Shown piece after piece: positions 9,250 through 18,645 of a stretch of DNA of 64,000 bases. Below the pieces are notes generated by a model. That model worked only from the letters and a program-made list of their open reading frames with translations. It ran no database searches and had not been told where the DNA came from. This DNA is from Vibrio sp. RE86 (GTDB lineage: Bacteria > Pseudomonadota > Gammaproteobacteria > Enterobacterales > Vibrionaceae): contig NZ_VTXI01000009.1 of the NCBI RefSeq assembly GCF_013114545.1, positions 124,001 through 188,000 on the forward strand, read 5' to 3'. The first letter of the stretch is position 1. Each line of letters begins with the position of its first letter. The translations under genes and the position numbers were made by a program.

Positions 9250-10982
9250 TGATAGAAATTCAACGCAGACCAGAAGTTGACTTGGCTCTGTTACCAGAGT
9301 CGATTGCCCCTCTACTTCGACGTATCTACATTGCTCGTGGAATCAAGAGTACCGAGCAGCTAGAGACGACAGCACGAGCGCTTCACTCCTACCAAAAATT
9401 GCACGGCATTGACGCGGCGGTGGACTTGCTGTTTCAAGCTATTCAACAAAATAAACGTATCATCATTGTTGGCGACTTTGATGCTGATGGTGCGACCAGC
9501 TCGGCTCTTTCGGTATTGGCGTTAAGAATGCTAGGTTCGAGTAACGTAGATTACTTGGTACCAAACCGTTTTGAAGATGGATACGGGCTCAGTCCTGACG
9601 TCGTCGATCAAGCGATTGATATAGGTGCTGAGATAATCATGACGGTAGATAACGGTGTTTCCTCAATTGAGGGAGTTCGTTATGCCAAAGAGAAAGGTCT
9701 GCAAGTTCTAGTCACTGACCACCACCTGCCAGGACATGAACTACCCAACGTTGATGCGATGGTGAACCCGAATCTCCAAGAGTGTGCCTTCCCATCGAAA
9801 GCGCTGGCTGGGGTTGGCGTGGCTTTCTATCTAATGATGGCACTGTGCGTTCACATGCGAAAAACGGGTTGGTTTGCCCAGCAAGGTGTCGTGGAGCCAA
9901 AGCTGATGGAGCTGATAGACTTGGTGGCTTTGGGTACTGTCGCTGATGTTGTTCCATTGGACGAAAACAACCGTATTTTGGTGCACCAAGGCCTGCAAAG
10001 AATCCGCGCAGGTAAAGCTCGCCCAGGTATACAGGCTCTGATCGAAGTCGCGAAGCGTGATGCTAGACGCCTAGTTGCTTCTGACTTTGGTTTTGCACTC
10101 GGCCCACGTATCAATGCCGCCGGGCGTTTAGATGATATGTCATTTGGCGTTGAGCTACTGCTCAGCAGCAACATTCATGCTGCGCGTCGTATGGCGAGCG
10201 AATTGGATGGTTTAAACCAAACGCGTAAAGAGATAGAAGAGGGAATGAAGCAAGAGGCGATGGCCATTTGTGAGCGCCTTCAGTTTGGTGAAAACATGCC
10301 CCATGGTTTGGTGCTCTTCCAGCGCGATTGGCATCAAGGCGTCATCGGGATATTGGCCTCGCGTATTAAAGAAAAATTTCATAGACCAGTGATAGCGTTT
10401 GCCGATGGTGGTGAAGGTTCAATTAAAGGCTCTTGCCGTTCGATTCCGGGTCTTCATATGCGAGATGTACTTGACCGAATTGATACTCAAAATCCGGGAC
10501 TAATCGTTAAATTCGGTGGTCATGCGATGGCTGCAGGTTTAACCATCATGGAGAGTAACTTTGAACGTTTCTCGAAACTCTTCGATCAAGCTGTTAAAGA
10601 GGACTTAGACGAAGCGGCATTAAAAGGCGTGATTCTGTCCGATGGCGAATTAAAGCCTGAAGAGTTTTCGATGCATACCGCAGAGATGCTAAGAGCGGGT
10701 GGACCATGGGGGCAAGCCTTCCCTGAACCTCTTTTTGATGGAGAGTTCAAGGTGCTTCATCAGAAGCTTGTGGGCGAAAAGCATTTGAAGTTGATGCTGG
10801 AACCACTGCATAAAGGTCACCCAACCAATATCATGATTGATGGGATTGCCTTTAATGTCGATTTACGTCGTTGGCCTGATGCATCAGCTAAGACGGTTCA
10901 CTTAGCCTATAAACTTGATATTAATGAATTTCGTGGCAATCAGTCACTGCAATTGATGATTGATAATATTGAGGCTAGATAG
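9249..10982 (+). CDS. recJ: Single-stranded-DNA-specific 5'-3' exonuclease RecJ
   Basis: DHH-family Mn2+-dependent nuclease acting in RecF-pathway recombination, mismatch repair and base excision repair. The 577 residues contain GDFDADGATS (motif I), the VTDHHLPG DHH motif, GTVADVVPLD, and the DHHA1 region ending in KFGGHAMAAG, in the right order. A C-terminal OB-like part is also present. The start MIEIQRRPEV fits the family, but no Shine-Dalgarno is visible because the preceding bases are the T-run of a hairpin; translation may be weak or coupled. Confidence 0.96.
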   Translation: MIEIQRRPEVDLALLPESIAPLLRRIYIARGIKSTEQLETTARALHSYQKLHGIDAAVDLLFQAIQQNKRIIIVGDFDADGATSSALSVLALRMLGSSNVDYLVPNRFEDGYGLSPDVVDQAIDIGAEIIMTVDNGVSSIEGVRYAKEKGLQVLVTDHHLPGHELPNVDAMVNPNLQECAFPSKALAGVGVAFYLMMALCVHMRKTGWFAQQGVVEPKLMELIDLVALGTVADVVPLDENNRILVHQGLQRIRAGKARPGIQALIEVAKRDARRLVASDFGFALGPRINAAGRLDDMSFGVELLLSSNIHAARRMASELDGLNQTRKEIEEGMKQEAMAICERLQFGENMPHGLVLFQRDWHQGVIGILASRIKEKFHRPVIAFADGGEGSIKGSCRSIPGLHMRDVLDRIDTQNPGLIVKFGGHAMAAGLTIMESNFERFSKLFDQAVKEDLDEAALKGVILSDGELKPEEFSMHTAEMLRAGGPWGQAFPEPLFDGEFKVLHQKLVGEKHLKLMLEPLHKGHPTNIMIDGIAFNVDLRRWPDASAKTVHLAYKLDINEFRGNQSLQLMIDNIEAR

Positions 10983-10994
10983 TCACTAAACTCG

Positions 10995-11103
10995 AGTCAT
11001 TCCATAGAATGATGAAGGAGCGAGTAGGGAATCTCTAAGATTTTCTACTTGCTTTAAGAGATCTCCCCAACCCGTTCGAACATCTCGTTTTTCTTCTCAT
11101 TCC
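10995..11103. repeat. Dispersed imperfect palindromic repeat, copy B
   Basis: Starts AGTCATTCCATAGAATGA and shares 38 of 40 bases (10996-11035) with copy A at 6687-6726. It also shares the later segment GCTTTAAGAGAT, and ends near a TCTCATTCCC that loosely mirrors the start. It is non-coding and lies downstream of recJ. Confidence 0.72.
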
Positions 11104-11187
11104 CTAACAAATTGTCATATCCCTTTAAAACTCCCCAATTAAAGTGTGATGGCTAGCACGTTCCATCCCCATCTGTTTATAAGTTGT

Positions 11188-11204
11188 AATTGGTCAGACC
11201 AATT
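11188..11204. promoter_or_regulatory. PdhR operator 1 (distal)
   Basis: AATTGGTCAGACCAATT is a perfect palindrome identical in design to the PdhR box ATTGGT-N3-ACCAAT. It lies 73 bases upstream of the predicted -35 of pdhR, so it may serve looping or an additional promoter. Confidence 0.85.
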
Positions 11205-11276
11205 TGATTGCTGTTTTAATCAGCTATTGTTATCAAAGTGTTGATGCGTGGCTTGTTCTATGATTTGGGTCAATTT

Positions 11277-11305
11277 TTGACTGGAACTTGCGTTTTAATT
11301 ATGTT
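11277..11305 (+). promoter_or_regulatory. Sigma-70 promoter of the pdh operon
   Basis: TTGACT at 11277-11282, a 17-base spacer, and TATGTT at 11300-11305. Transcription would start near 11312, placing operator 2 just downstream of the start, as I recall for E. coli pdhR. Confidence 0.6.
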
Positions 11306-11324
11306 AATTTTCCCGCCAACTTAA

Positions 11325-11341
11325 AATTGGTAATACCAATT
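11325..11341. promoter_or_regulatory. PdhR operator 2 (proximal)
   Basis: AATTGGTAATACCAATT, a perfect palindrome that matches the PdhR box and lies about 13 bases after the predicted transcription start. Binding here would block transcription; pyruvate would release PdhR. Confidence 0.88.
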
Positions 11342-11369
11342 GACTGCAAAGAGTAGAAGAACAACAAAT

Positions 11370-12137
11370 ATGGCTTATCAAAGGATTCGTCAGCCAAAAC
11401 TTTCTGATGTCATTGAACAAGAGTTAGAAAGGCTGATAGTGGAAGGAACATTGTCTCCGGGGCAACAGCTGCCGCCAGAGCGTGAACTGGCTAAACAGTT
11501 CGATGTTTCTCGTCCATCAATCCGTGAGGCAATTCAACGCCTTGAAGCTAAGCGTCTTCTTACTCGTCGTCAGGGTGGTGGCACATTCGTTAGTGAGAAT
11601 ATCTGGACCAGTTTTTCAGATCCTCTGCTAAATTTATTGTCTAGCCATTCTGAGACACAGTTGGATTTACTAGAAACGCGTCATGCGATGGAAGGTATTT
11701 CTGCTTATTTTGCAGCGGTTCGTGGTACCGAGGAAGACTTTGAGCGAATTCAGGCTTGCCTGACAAGCATCAGTGAAGAGCAAGTGAATAAGAATGTTGA
11801 GGCAGAGGCAGCCGCAGTTATGCAGTTTCTGATTGCGTTAACCGAAGCGGCTCACAATGTTGTGCTTCTTCATATTGTTCGTAGCTTAGCGCCACTGCTT
11901 GAGCAAAATGTCTTACAGAATTTAAAGCTCTTACATCGCCGCGACGAAGTGGTCGAAAAAGTAAGTAAACACCGAGCTAACATTGTGGATGCGATAGTTT
12001 CAGGTCAGCCAGAACAGGCGCGTGAAATGTGTCACTCACACTTAGCTTATATTGAAGAGACATTGTTGGATTTGACTCGTGAGGAATCTCGTCGAGAGCG
12101 TTCTTTACGTCGAATTCAACAAGGTAACGACTCTTAA
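11370..12137 (+). CDS. pdhR: Pyruvate-responsive repressor PdhR (GntR/FadR family)
   Basis: Represses the pyruvate dehydrogenase operon in the absence of pyruvate. The N-terminal winged helix-turn-helix (about 5-75) contains [16 protein letters not shown] and RQGGGTFV; the C-terminal FadR-type all-helical ligand domain (about 85-240) ends with the [15 protein letters not shown] tail typical of PdhR. A TTG-initiated extension from 11340 exists, but it overlaps the operator; the ATG at 11370 ([14 protein letters not shown]) matches the family start and gives 255 residues. aceE follows after 48 bases. Confidence 0.95.
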   Translation: MAYQRIRQPKLSDVIEQELERLIVEGTLSPGQQLPPERELAKQFDVSRPSIREAIQRLEAKRLLTRRQGGGTFVSENIWTSFSDPLLNLLSSHSETQLDLLETRHAMEGISAYFAAVRGTEEDFERIQACLTSISEEQVNKNVEAEAAAVMQFLIALTEAAHNVVLLHIVRSLAPLLEQNVLQNLKLLHRRDEVVEKVSKHRANIVDAIVSGQPEQAREMCHSHLAYIEETLLDLTREESRRERSLRRIQQGNDS

Positions 12138-12185
12138 AGTCGTTGCGTAAATAACTAGATCCAACCAACAGAAGGATAGATCGCC

Positions 12186-14849
12186 ATGTCTGACATGAAG
12201 CATGACGTAGACGCACTGGAAACTCAAGATTGGCTACAAGCCCTAGAGTCAGTAGTACGTGAAGAAGGTGTAGAACGTGCACAGTTCCTACTAGAAACAG
12301 TTCTAGAGAAAGCACGTTTAGATGGCGTTGATATGCCAACTGGTATCAACACTAACTACATCAACACGATTCCGGCAGCACAAGAGCCAGCATACCCAGG
12401 TGATGTAACTCTTGAACGTCGTATTCGCTCAATCATTCGCTGGAACGCAATCATGATCGTATTGCGTGCTTCTAAGAAAGACCTAGACCTAGGTGGTCAC
12501 ATGGCTTCTTACCAGTCAGCGGCTGCATTCTACGAAGTATGTTTCAACCACTTCTTCCGTGCTCCAAACGAGACGGACGGTGGCGATCTAGTATACTACC
12601 AAGGTCACATCTCACCAGGTATCTACTCTCGTGCATTCGTTGAAGGTCGTCTAACTGAAGAGCAGCTAGATAACTTCCGTCAAGAAGTAGACGGTAAAGG
12701 TATCCCATCATACCCGCACCCTAAACTAATGCCTGAATTCTGGCAGTTCCCAACAGTATCTATGGGTCTTGGTCCAATCTCTGCGATCTACCAAGCGCGT
12801 TTCCTTAAGTACCTAGATGGCCGTGGTCTAAAAGACACATCTGCACAGCGTGTATACGCATTCCTAGGTGACGGTGAGATGGATGAGCCGGAATCACGTG
12901 GTTCTCTATCTTTCGCTGCGCGTGAGAAACTAGACAACCTAACCTTCCTAATCAACTGTAACCTACAGCGTCTAGACGGTCCTGTAATGGGTAACGGTAG
13001 CATCATCCAAGAGCTAGAAGGCCTATTTAAAGGTGCTGGCTGGAACGTTGTTAAAGTTATCTGGGGTAGCAACTGGGATTCACTACTTGCTAAAGACACG
13101 TCTGGCAAACTACTACAGCTAATGAACGAAACTGTAGATGGTGACTACCAAACATTTAAATCTAAAGATGGCGCGTACGTACGTGAGCACTTCTTTGGTA
13201 AGTACCCAGAGACAGCTGCACTAGTTGCAGACATGACTGACGATGAAATCTTCGCGCTTAAGCGTGGTGGTCACGAGTCTTCTAAGCTATACGCAGCTTA
13301 CAAAAACGCGGCAGAAACTAAAGGTCGTCCAACAGTAATCCTAGCTAAGACTGTTAAAGGTTACGGCATGGGTGAAGCGGCTGAAGGTAAGAACATCGCG
13401 CACCAAGTTAAGAAGATGGATATGACTCACGTACTACACCTACGTGATCGCCTAGGTCTTCAAGACATCCTATCTGATGAGAAAGTAGCAGAACTTCCAT
13501 ACCTGAAACTTGAAGAAGGTACAGCGGAGTACGAATACCTACACGCTCGTCGTAAAGAACTAAAAGGTTACACGCCACAGCGTCTACCTAAGTTCACTCA
13601 AGAATTTAAAACACCTGAGCTAGAAGAGTTCGCTCCGCTACTAAGCGAGCAGAAGCGTGATATCTCTACAACAATGGCTTACGTTCGTACTCTTAACATC
13701 CTGCTTAAGAACAAGAATATTGGTAAGAACGTTGTTCCTATCATCTGTGATGAAGCTCGTACGTTTGGTATGGAAGGTCTATTCCGCCAAATCGGTATTT
13801 ACAACCCGCACGGTCAGAACTACACACCTCAGGATCGCGACATCGTTTCTTACTACAAAGAAGCAACATCAGGTCAGGTTCTACAAGAAGGTATCAACGA
13901 ACTAGGTTCAATGGCATCTTGGGTTGCTGCTGCGACTTCTTACAGCACAAACGATCTGCCAATGATCCCATTCTACATCTACTACTCTATGTTCGGTTTC
14001 CAACGTGTTGGCGACATGGCGTGGATGGCTGGTGACCAACAAGCTCGTGGTTTCCTACTAGGTGCTACAGCAGGTCGTACAACGCTAAACGGTGAAGGTC
14101 TACAGCACGAAGACGGTCACTCGCACATCATGGCGAACACGGTTCCTAACTGTATCTCTTACGACCCAACATTCGCTTACGAAGTTGCAGTAATCATGCA
14201 AGATGGTATCCGTCGCATGTACGGTGAGAACCAAGAGAACGTGTTCTACTACCTAACTGTGATGAACGAAAACTACGCAATGCCAGCAATGCCAGAAGGC
14301 GCTGAAGAAGGCATCCGTAAGGGTATCTACAAGCTTGAGTCTTACGCAGGTGACAAGTCTAAAGTTCAGCTAATGGGCTCTGGTACTATCATGAACGAAG
14401 TACGTAAAGCAGCGACTATCCTAAGCGAAGAGTACGGCATCGCATCTGACGTGTTCTCTGTAACATCGTTCAACGAGCTAACTCGTGACGGTCAAGACGC
14501 AGAGCGTTACAACATGCTTCACCCAGAAGGCGATGCGAAAGTACCTTACATTGCACAAGTAATGGGTACTGAGCCAGCAATCGCAGCGACTGACTACATG
14601 AAGAACTACTCTGAGCAAGTTCGCGCATTCATGCCTTCTGAGTCTTACAAAGTACTTGGTACTGATGGTTACGGCCGTTCTGACAGCCGTGAGAACCTAC
14701 GTCGTCACTTCGAAGTTAACGCAGGCTACATAGTAGTTGCAGCTCTTACTGAGCTAGCGAAACGTGGTGATGTTGAGAAGTCAGTAGTCGTTGAAGCGAT
14801 TGCTAAGTTCAACATCGACACTGAAAAAACTAACCCACAATACGCTTAA
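12186..14849 (+). CDS. aceE: Pyruvate dehydrogenase E1 component AceE
   Basis: Thiamine-diphosphate-dependent homodimeric E1 that decarboxylates pyruvate and reductively acetylates the lipoyl groups of AceF. The 887 residues match the homodimeric E1 length. The ThDP/Mg motif begins GDGEMDEPE at residue 228, and the pyrimidine-domain region YYSMFGFQRVGDMAWMAGD follows. A good Shine-Dalgarno (AGAAGGA) lies upstream. Codon use is strongly biased (CTA, GTA, CGT, AAC, TAC), typical of very highly expressed Vibrio genes and shared with aceF and lpdA. Confidence 0.98.
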   Translation: MSDMKHDVDALETQDWLQALESVVREEGVERAQFLLETVLEKARLDGVDMPTGINTNYINTIPAAQEPAYPGDVTLERRIRSIIRWNAIMIVLRASKKDLDLGGHMASYQSAAAFYEVCFNHFFRAPNETDGGDLVYYQGHISPGIYSRAFVEGRLTEEQLDNFRQEVDGKGIPSYPHPKLMPEFWQFPTVSMGLGPISAIYQARFLKYLDGRGLKDTSAQRVYAFLGDGEMDEPESRGSLSFAAREKLDNLTFLINCNLQRLDGPVMGNGSIIQELEGLFKGAGWNVVKVIWGSNWDSLLAKDTSGKLLQLMNETVDGDYQTFKSKDGAYVREHFFGKYPETAALVADMTDDEIFALKRGGHESSKLYAAYKNAAETKGRPTVILAKTVKGYGMGEAAEGKNIAHQVKKMDMTHVLHLRDRLGLQDILSDEKVAELPYLKLEEGTAEYEYLHARRKELKGYTPQRLPKFTQEFKTPELEEFAPLLSEQKRDISTTMAYVRTLNILLKNKNIGKNVVPIICDEARTFGMEGLFRQIGIYNPHGQNYTPQDRDIVSYYKEATSGQVLQEGINELGSMASWVAAATSYSTNDLPMIPFYIYYSMFGFQRVGDMAWMAGDQQARGFLLGATAGRTTLNGEGLQHEDGHSHIMANTVPNCISYDPTFAYEVAVIMQDGIRRMYGENQENVFYYLTVMNENYAMPAMPEGAEEGIRKGIYKLESYAGDKSKVQLMGSGTIMNEVRKAATILSEEYGIASDVFSVTSFNELTRDGQDAERYNMLHPEGDAKVPYIAQVMGTEPAIAATDYMKNYSEQVRAFMPSESYKVLGTDGYGRSDSRENLRRHFEVNAGYIVVAALTELAKRGDVEKSVVVEAIAKFNIDTEKTNPQYA

Positions 14850-14879
14850 TACAGCGCTTAACTAGAAGGTAAATAAGCA

Positions 14880-16778
14880 ATGGCAATCGAAATTAATGTA
14901 CCTGACATCGGTGCGGATGAGGTTGAAGTTACTGAGATTCTTGTAAGCGTTGGCGACAAGGTTGAAGAAGAACAGTCTCTGATCACTGTTGAAGGCGACA
15001 AAGCTTCTATGGAAGTTCCAGCGTCTCAAGCAGGTATCGTAAAAGAAATCAAAGTAACTGAAGGTGATTCTGTTACTACTGGTTCTCTTATCATGATTTT
15101 CGAAGCCGAGGGTGCAGCAGCTGCTGCACCTGCTCCTGCAGCAGAAGCGGCTCCAGCAGCCGCTCCAGCTCCAGCGGCAGCGGCAGAACTGAAAGAAGTT
15201 CACGTTCCAGATATCGGTGGCGACGAAGTAGAAGTTACTGAAATCATGGTTGCAGTTGGCGACACAGTAGAAGAAGAGCAATCTCTTCTAACTGTTGAAG
15301 GCGACAAAGCATCAATGGAAGTACCAGCACCATTCGCAGGTACGGTTAAAGAGATCAAAATCGCTTCTGGTGACTCAGTTTCAACTGGTTCTCTAGTAAT
15401 GGTATTCGAAGTAGCTGGCTCTGGTGCTCCAGTAGCTGCGGCTCCTGCAGTTGAAGCGGCTCCAGCAGCAGCTCCTGCGGCATCAGCAGAAAAAGAAGTA
15501 AACGTTCCAGATATCGGCGGTGACGAAGTTGAAGTTACTGAAGTAATGGTAGCGGTTGGCGACACAGTAGAAGAAGAGCAATCTCTAATTACTGTTGAAG
15601 GCGACAAAGCTTCAATGGAAGTTCCTGCACCATTTGCTGGTACAGTAAAAGAAATCAAGATTGCAGCTGGCGATAAAGTAACGACTGGCTCTCTAATCAT
15701 GACTTTCGTTGTTGAAGGCGCAGCTCCAGCACCTGTTGCAGCTCCTGCTCAAGCAGCGGCACCTGCAGTAGCACCAGCTCCTAAAGCTGAAGCTCCAGCG
15801 GCAGCAGCTCCAGCAACGACTGGTGATTTCCAAGAGAACAATGATTACGCTCACGCGTCTCCAGTTGTTCGTCGTCTTGCTCGTGAATTCGGCGTTAACC
15901 TAGCTAAGGTTAAAGGTACTGGTCGTAAGAGCCGTATCCTTAAAGAAGACGTTCAGTCTTACGTTAAAGATGCGCTTAAGCGTCTTGAGTCTGGCGCAGG
16001 TGCTGCAGCATCTGGCAAAGGCGATGGTGCTGCTCTTGGTCTTCTACCTTGGCCAAAAGTTGACTTCAGCAAGTTCGGCGAAACTGAAGTTCAGAAGCTT
16101 TCTAAGATCAAGAAGATCTCTGGTGCTAACCTGCACCGTAACTGGGTAATGATCCCGCACGTTACACAGTGGGACAACGCAGACATCACTGAGCTAGAAG
16201 CATTCCGTAAAGAGCAGAACGCAATCGAAGCTAAGAAAGACACTGGCATGAAGATCACTCCTCTTGTGTTCATCATGAAAGCGGTAGCGAAAGCTCTAGA
16301 AGCGTTCCCTGCGTTCAACTCTTCTCTTTCTGAAGATGGCGAAAGCATCATTCTTAAGAAGTACGTAAACGTAGGTATCGCAGTAGATACGCCAAACGGT
16401 CTAGTTGTTCCTGTATTCAAGGACGTGAACAAGAAAGGCATCTACGAGCTATCTGAAGAGCTAATGGCTGTGTCTAAGAAAGCACGTGCTGGTAAGCTAA
16501 CTGCAGCTGACATGCAAGGCGGTTGTTTCACAATCTCTAGCCTTGGTGGCATCGGCGGTACTGCATTTACGCCAATCGTAAACGCTCCAGAAGTAGGTAT
16601 CCTAGGTGTATCTAAGTCTGAAATGAAGCCAGTATGGAACGGTAAAGAATTCGAACCACGCCTACAACTTCCACTGTCTCTATCATACGACCACCGTGTG
16701 ATCGATGGTGCTGAAGGTGCACGCTTCATTACTTTCCTAAACGGTGCGCTATCAGACATTCGTCGTCTAGTACTGTAA
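14880..16778 (+). CDS. aceF: Dihydrolipoyl acetyltransferase E2, three lipoyl domains
   Basis: Core of the pyruvate dehydrogenase complex; transfers acetyl groups from lipoyl-lysine to CoA. Three lipoyl domains carry the [10 protein letters not shown] motif with modified lysines at about 41, 143 and 243, separated by Ala/Pro-rich swinging linkers. The peripheral subunit-binding domain is at about 325-362. The catalytic domain ends with HRVIDGAEG (His605, Asp609). At 632 residues it is the long three-domain form known from E. coli. The DNA for domains 2 and 3 is nearly duplicated (see repeat). Confidence 0.98.
   Translation: MAIEINVPDIGADEVEVTEILVSVGDKVEEEQSLITVEGDKASMEVPASQAGIVKEIKVTEGDSVTTGSLIMIFEAEGAAAAAPAPAAEAAPAAAPAPAAAAELKEVHVPDIGGDEVEVTEIMVAVGDTVEEEQSLLTVEGDKASMEVPAPFAGTVKEIKIASGDSVSTGSLVMVFEVAGSGAPVAAAPAVEAAPAAAPAASAEKEVNVPDIGGDEVEVTEVMVAVGDTVEEEQSLITVEGDKASMEVPAPFAGTVKEIKIAAGDKVTTGSLIMTFVVEGAAPAPVAAPAQAAAPAVAPAPKAEAPAAAAPATTGDFQENNDYAHASPVVRRLAREFGVNLAKVKGTGRKSRILKEDVQSYVKDALKRLESGAGAAASGKGDGAALGLLPWPKVDFSKFGETEVQKLSKIKKISGANLHRNWVMIPHVTQWDNADITELEAFRKEQNAIEAKKDTGMKITPLVFIMKAVAKALEAFPAFNSSLSEDGESIILKKYVNVGIAVDTPNGLVVPVFKDVNKKGIYELSEELMAVSKKARAGKLTAADMQGGCFTISSLGGIGGTAFTPIVNAPEVGILGVSKSEMKPVWNGKEFEPRLQLPLSLSYDHRVIDGAEGARFITFLNGALSDIRRLVL
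15200..15700 (+). repeat. Tandem lipoyl-domain coding repeat inside aceF
   Basis: Two 300-base-spaced segments (from about 15204 and 15504) encode lipoyl domains 2 and 3 and include long identical stretches, for example the bases encoding GDTVEEEQS at about 15258 and 15558. The first domain (from 14880) is more diverged. This is recent duplication or gene conversion within the coding sequence rather than a mobile element. Confidence 0.8.
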
Positions 16779-16791
16779 TAGAGAAAGTAGA

Positions 16792-16821
16792 AATTAAGGT
16801 GGCTTTCGAGTCACCTTAATT
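16792..16821 (+). terminator. Hairpin after aceF
   Basis: AATTAAGGTG and CACCTTAATT form a perfect 10-bp stem with a 10-base loop 13 bases after the aceF stop; the following TCTTTATA is only moderately T-rich. It may be a partial terminator, which fits the separate lpdA upstream region (to 17021). Confidence 0.6.
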
Positions 16822-17021
16822 CTTTATACAAAGAATAATTTTAGACAGCATTTCCAATACTCTTTCAGAAACTGAAAGGTGAATTGTTGTCTAGCTCACA
16901 GGCTAACTTAAAGCTACTTTCACACTGTTAACATCTCTGTAAAATGTTGGCTGTTTGAAAGCCCAATAATTTAAGAACATCTTCTCAAGCCTGTTAGGGA
17001 TAATGACTACAAGAGGTCACA

Positions 17022-18452
17022 ATGAGCAAAGAAATTAAAGCCCAAGTTGTTGTACTTGGTTCAGGTCCTGCTGGTTACTCAGCAGCATTCCGTTGTGCAG
17101 ACTTAGGTCTAGAAACAGTACTAGTTGAACGTTACAGCACTCTTGGTGGTGTATGTCTAAACGTTGGTTGTATTCCATCTAAAGCACTTCTTCACGTTTC
17201 AAAAGTTATCGAAGAAGCGAAAGCAATGGCTGAGCACGGCGTTGTGTTTGGCGAACCACAAACTGACATCAGCAAGATCCGTATCTGGAAAGAGAAAGTT
17301 GTAAACCAACTGACAGGCGGTCTTGGCGGTATGGCTAAGATGCGTAACGTTACTGTAGTTAACGGCTACGGTAAGTTCACAGGTCCTAACTCTATCCTTG
17401 TAGAAGGCGAAGGCGAGTCAACAACAGTTAACTTCGACAACGCAATCATTGCAGCGGGTTCTCGTCCAATTAAACTGCCATTCATCCCACATGAAGATCC
17501 ACGTATTTGGGATTCAACTGACGCTCTAGAGCTGAAAGAAGTACCAGAAAAACTGCTTATCATGGGCGGTGGTATCATCGGTCTAGAAATGGGTACGGTT
17601 TACCACTCTCTAGGCTCTAAAGTAGACGTAGTAGAGATGTTTGACCAAGTTATCCCAGCTGCGGATAAAGACATCGTTAAAGTCTTCACTAAGCGCATTA
17701 AAGACAAGTTCAAGCTAATGCTTGAAACTAAAGTGACTGCAGTTGAAGCGAAAGAAGACGGTATCTACGTTTCAATGGAAGGCAAAAAAGCACCAGCTGA
17801 AGCTGAGCGCTACGATGCTGTTCTTGTTGCTATCGGTCGTGTTCCAAACGGCGCACTTATCGACGCAGAGAAAGCGGGTATTGAAGTGGACGAGCGTGGC
17901 TTTATCAACGTTGATAAGCAAATGCGTACAAACGTTCCTCACATCCACGCGATCGGTGACGTTGTTGGTCAACCAATGCTTGCTCACAAAGGTGTGCATG
18001 AAGGCCACGTAGCGGCTGAAGTTATTTCTGGTAAGAAGCACTACTTCGATCCTAAAGTAATTCCATCAATCGCGTACACTGAGCCAGAAGTAGCATGGGT
18101 TGGTAAGACTGAGAAAGAAGCAAAAGCAGAAGGCATCAACTACGAAGTTGCTACTTTCCCTTGGGCTGCTTCTGGTCGTGCAATCGCTTCTGACTGTGCA
18201 GACGGTATGACGAAGATGATCTTCGACAAGGACACGCACCGTGTAATTGGTGGTGCTATCGTTGGTACTAACGGTGGTGAACTACTAGGTGAAATCGGTC
18301 TAGCGATCGAGATGGGTTGTGATGCAGAAGATATCGCGCTAACTATCCACGCTCACCCAACTCTACACGAGTCTGTAGGTCTAGCTGCGGAAGTATTCGA
18401 AGGTTCTATCACTGACCTTCCAAACAAGAAAGCAGTTACAAAGAAGAAGTAA
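17022..18452 (+). CDS. lpdA: Dihydrolipoamide dehydrogenase (E3)
   Basis: FAD/NAD flavoenzyme that reoxidises lipoyl groups; shared by the pyruvate and 2-oxoglutarate dehydrogenase complexes and the glycine cleavage system. It has an N-terminal FAD-binding GSGPAGYSAA, the redox disulfide in GGVCLNVGCIPSK (Cys45 and Cys50), an NAD-binding GGGIIGLEMG, and the C-terminal active-site pair in HAHPTLHES. Length is 476. The 243-base gap after aceF, with its hairpin, suggests an extra promoter so that E3 can be made independently; TAAAAT at 16940 is a weak -10 candidate. Codon bias is extreme, like aceE. Confidence 0.98.
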   Translation: MSKEIKAQVVVLGSGPAGYSAAFRCADLGLETVLVERYSTLGGVCLNVGCIPSKALLHVSKVIEEAKAMAEHGVVFGEPQTDISKIRIWKEKVVNQLTGGLGGMAKMRNVTVVNGYGKFTGPNSILVEGEGESTTVNFDNAIIAAGSRPIKLPFIPHEDPRIWDSTDALELKEVPEKLLIMGGGIIGLEMGTVYHSLGSKVDVVEMFDQVIPAADKDIVKVFTKRIKDKFKLMLETKVTAVEAKEDGIYVSMEGKKAPAEAERYDAVLVAIGRVPNGALIDAEKAGIEVDERGFINVDKQMRTNVPHIHAIGDVVGQPMLAHKGVHEGHVAAEVISGKKHYFDPKVIPSIAYTEPEVAWVGKTEKEAKAEGINYEVATFPWAASGRAIASDCADGMTKMIFDKDTHRVIGGAIVGTNGGELLGEIGLAIEMGCDAEDIALTIHAHPTLHESVGLAAEVFEGSITDLPNKKAVTKKK

Positions 18453-18472
18453 TTTTTCTTAATGATTGATTT

Positions 18473-18502
18473 AAAGCCGCTGAGAAATCAGCGGCTTTTT
18501 TT
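18473..18502 (+). terminator. Rho-independent terminator of the pdh operon
   Basis: AAAGCCGCTGA, a GAAA tetraloop and TCAGCGGCTTT, followed by a T-run to 18502. Strong and well placed 20 bases after lpdA. Confidence 0.92.
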
Positions 18503-18537
18503 ATGCCTAAGGATAAGCGAACCATTTGTCTACAATC

Positions 18538-18576
18538 CCCAACTCGCTCGTCCCTCGCTCTTGAGGATGACGAAGG
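18538..18576. repeat. Partial copy C of the dispersed palindromic repeat
   Basis: CCCCAACTCGCTCGTCCCTCGCTCTTGAGGATGACG resembles the right end of copy A (6753-6788: TCTCAACTCTCTCGTACCTCGCTCTCGAGGATGACC) at most positions. Only this half is present. Confidence 0.55.
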
Positions 18577-18600
18577 AATAGCAATCTATCGGCTATAAAA

Positions 18601-18627
18601 AAGGGCTGACCCACTAGGCCAACCCTT
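18601..18627 (-). terminator. Rho-independent terminator of luxR
   Basis: On the minus strand, AAGGGTTGGCC pairs with GGTCAGCCCTT around a 5-base loop (two G-T pairs) and runs into TTTTTT. It lies 18 bases after the luxR stop. Confidence 0.85.
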
Positions 18628-18645
18628 CTACAGTTTTTCTTGAAT

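Noticed and set aside
15200..15700. A 166-codon open frame on the minus strand (and a 139-codon one at 14862-15281) inside aceF
   Set aside because: They are antisense to the repeated, Ala/Pro-rich lipoyl-domain DNA; their low-complexity Ser/Thr-rich or aromatic/Cys-rich composition is a mirror of biased codons, with no own start signals.
16915..16945. Separate lpdA promoter TTTCAC-16-TAAAAT
   Set aside because: The -35 element is poor; the gap and the upstream hairpin make a promoter plausible, but the boxes are not convincing enough for a feature.
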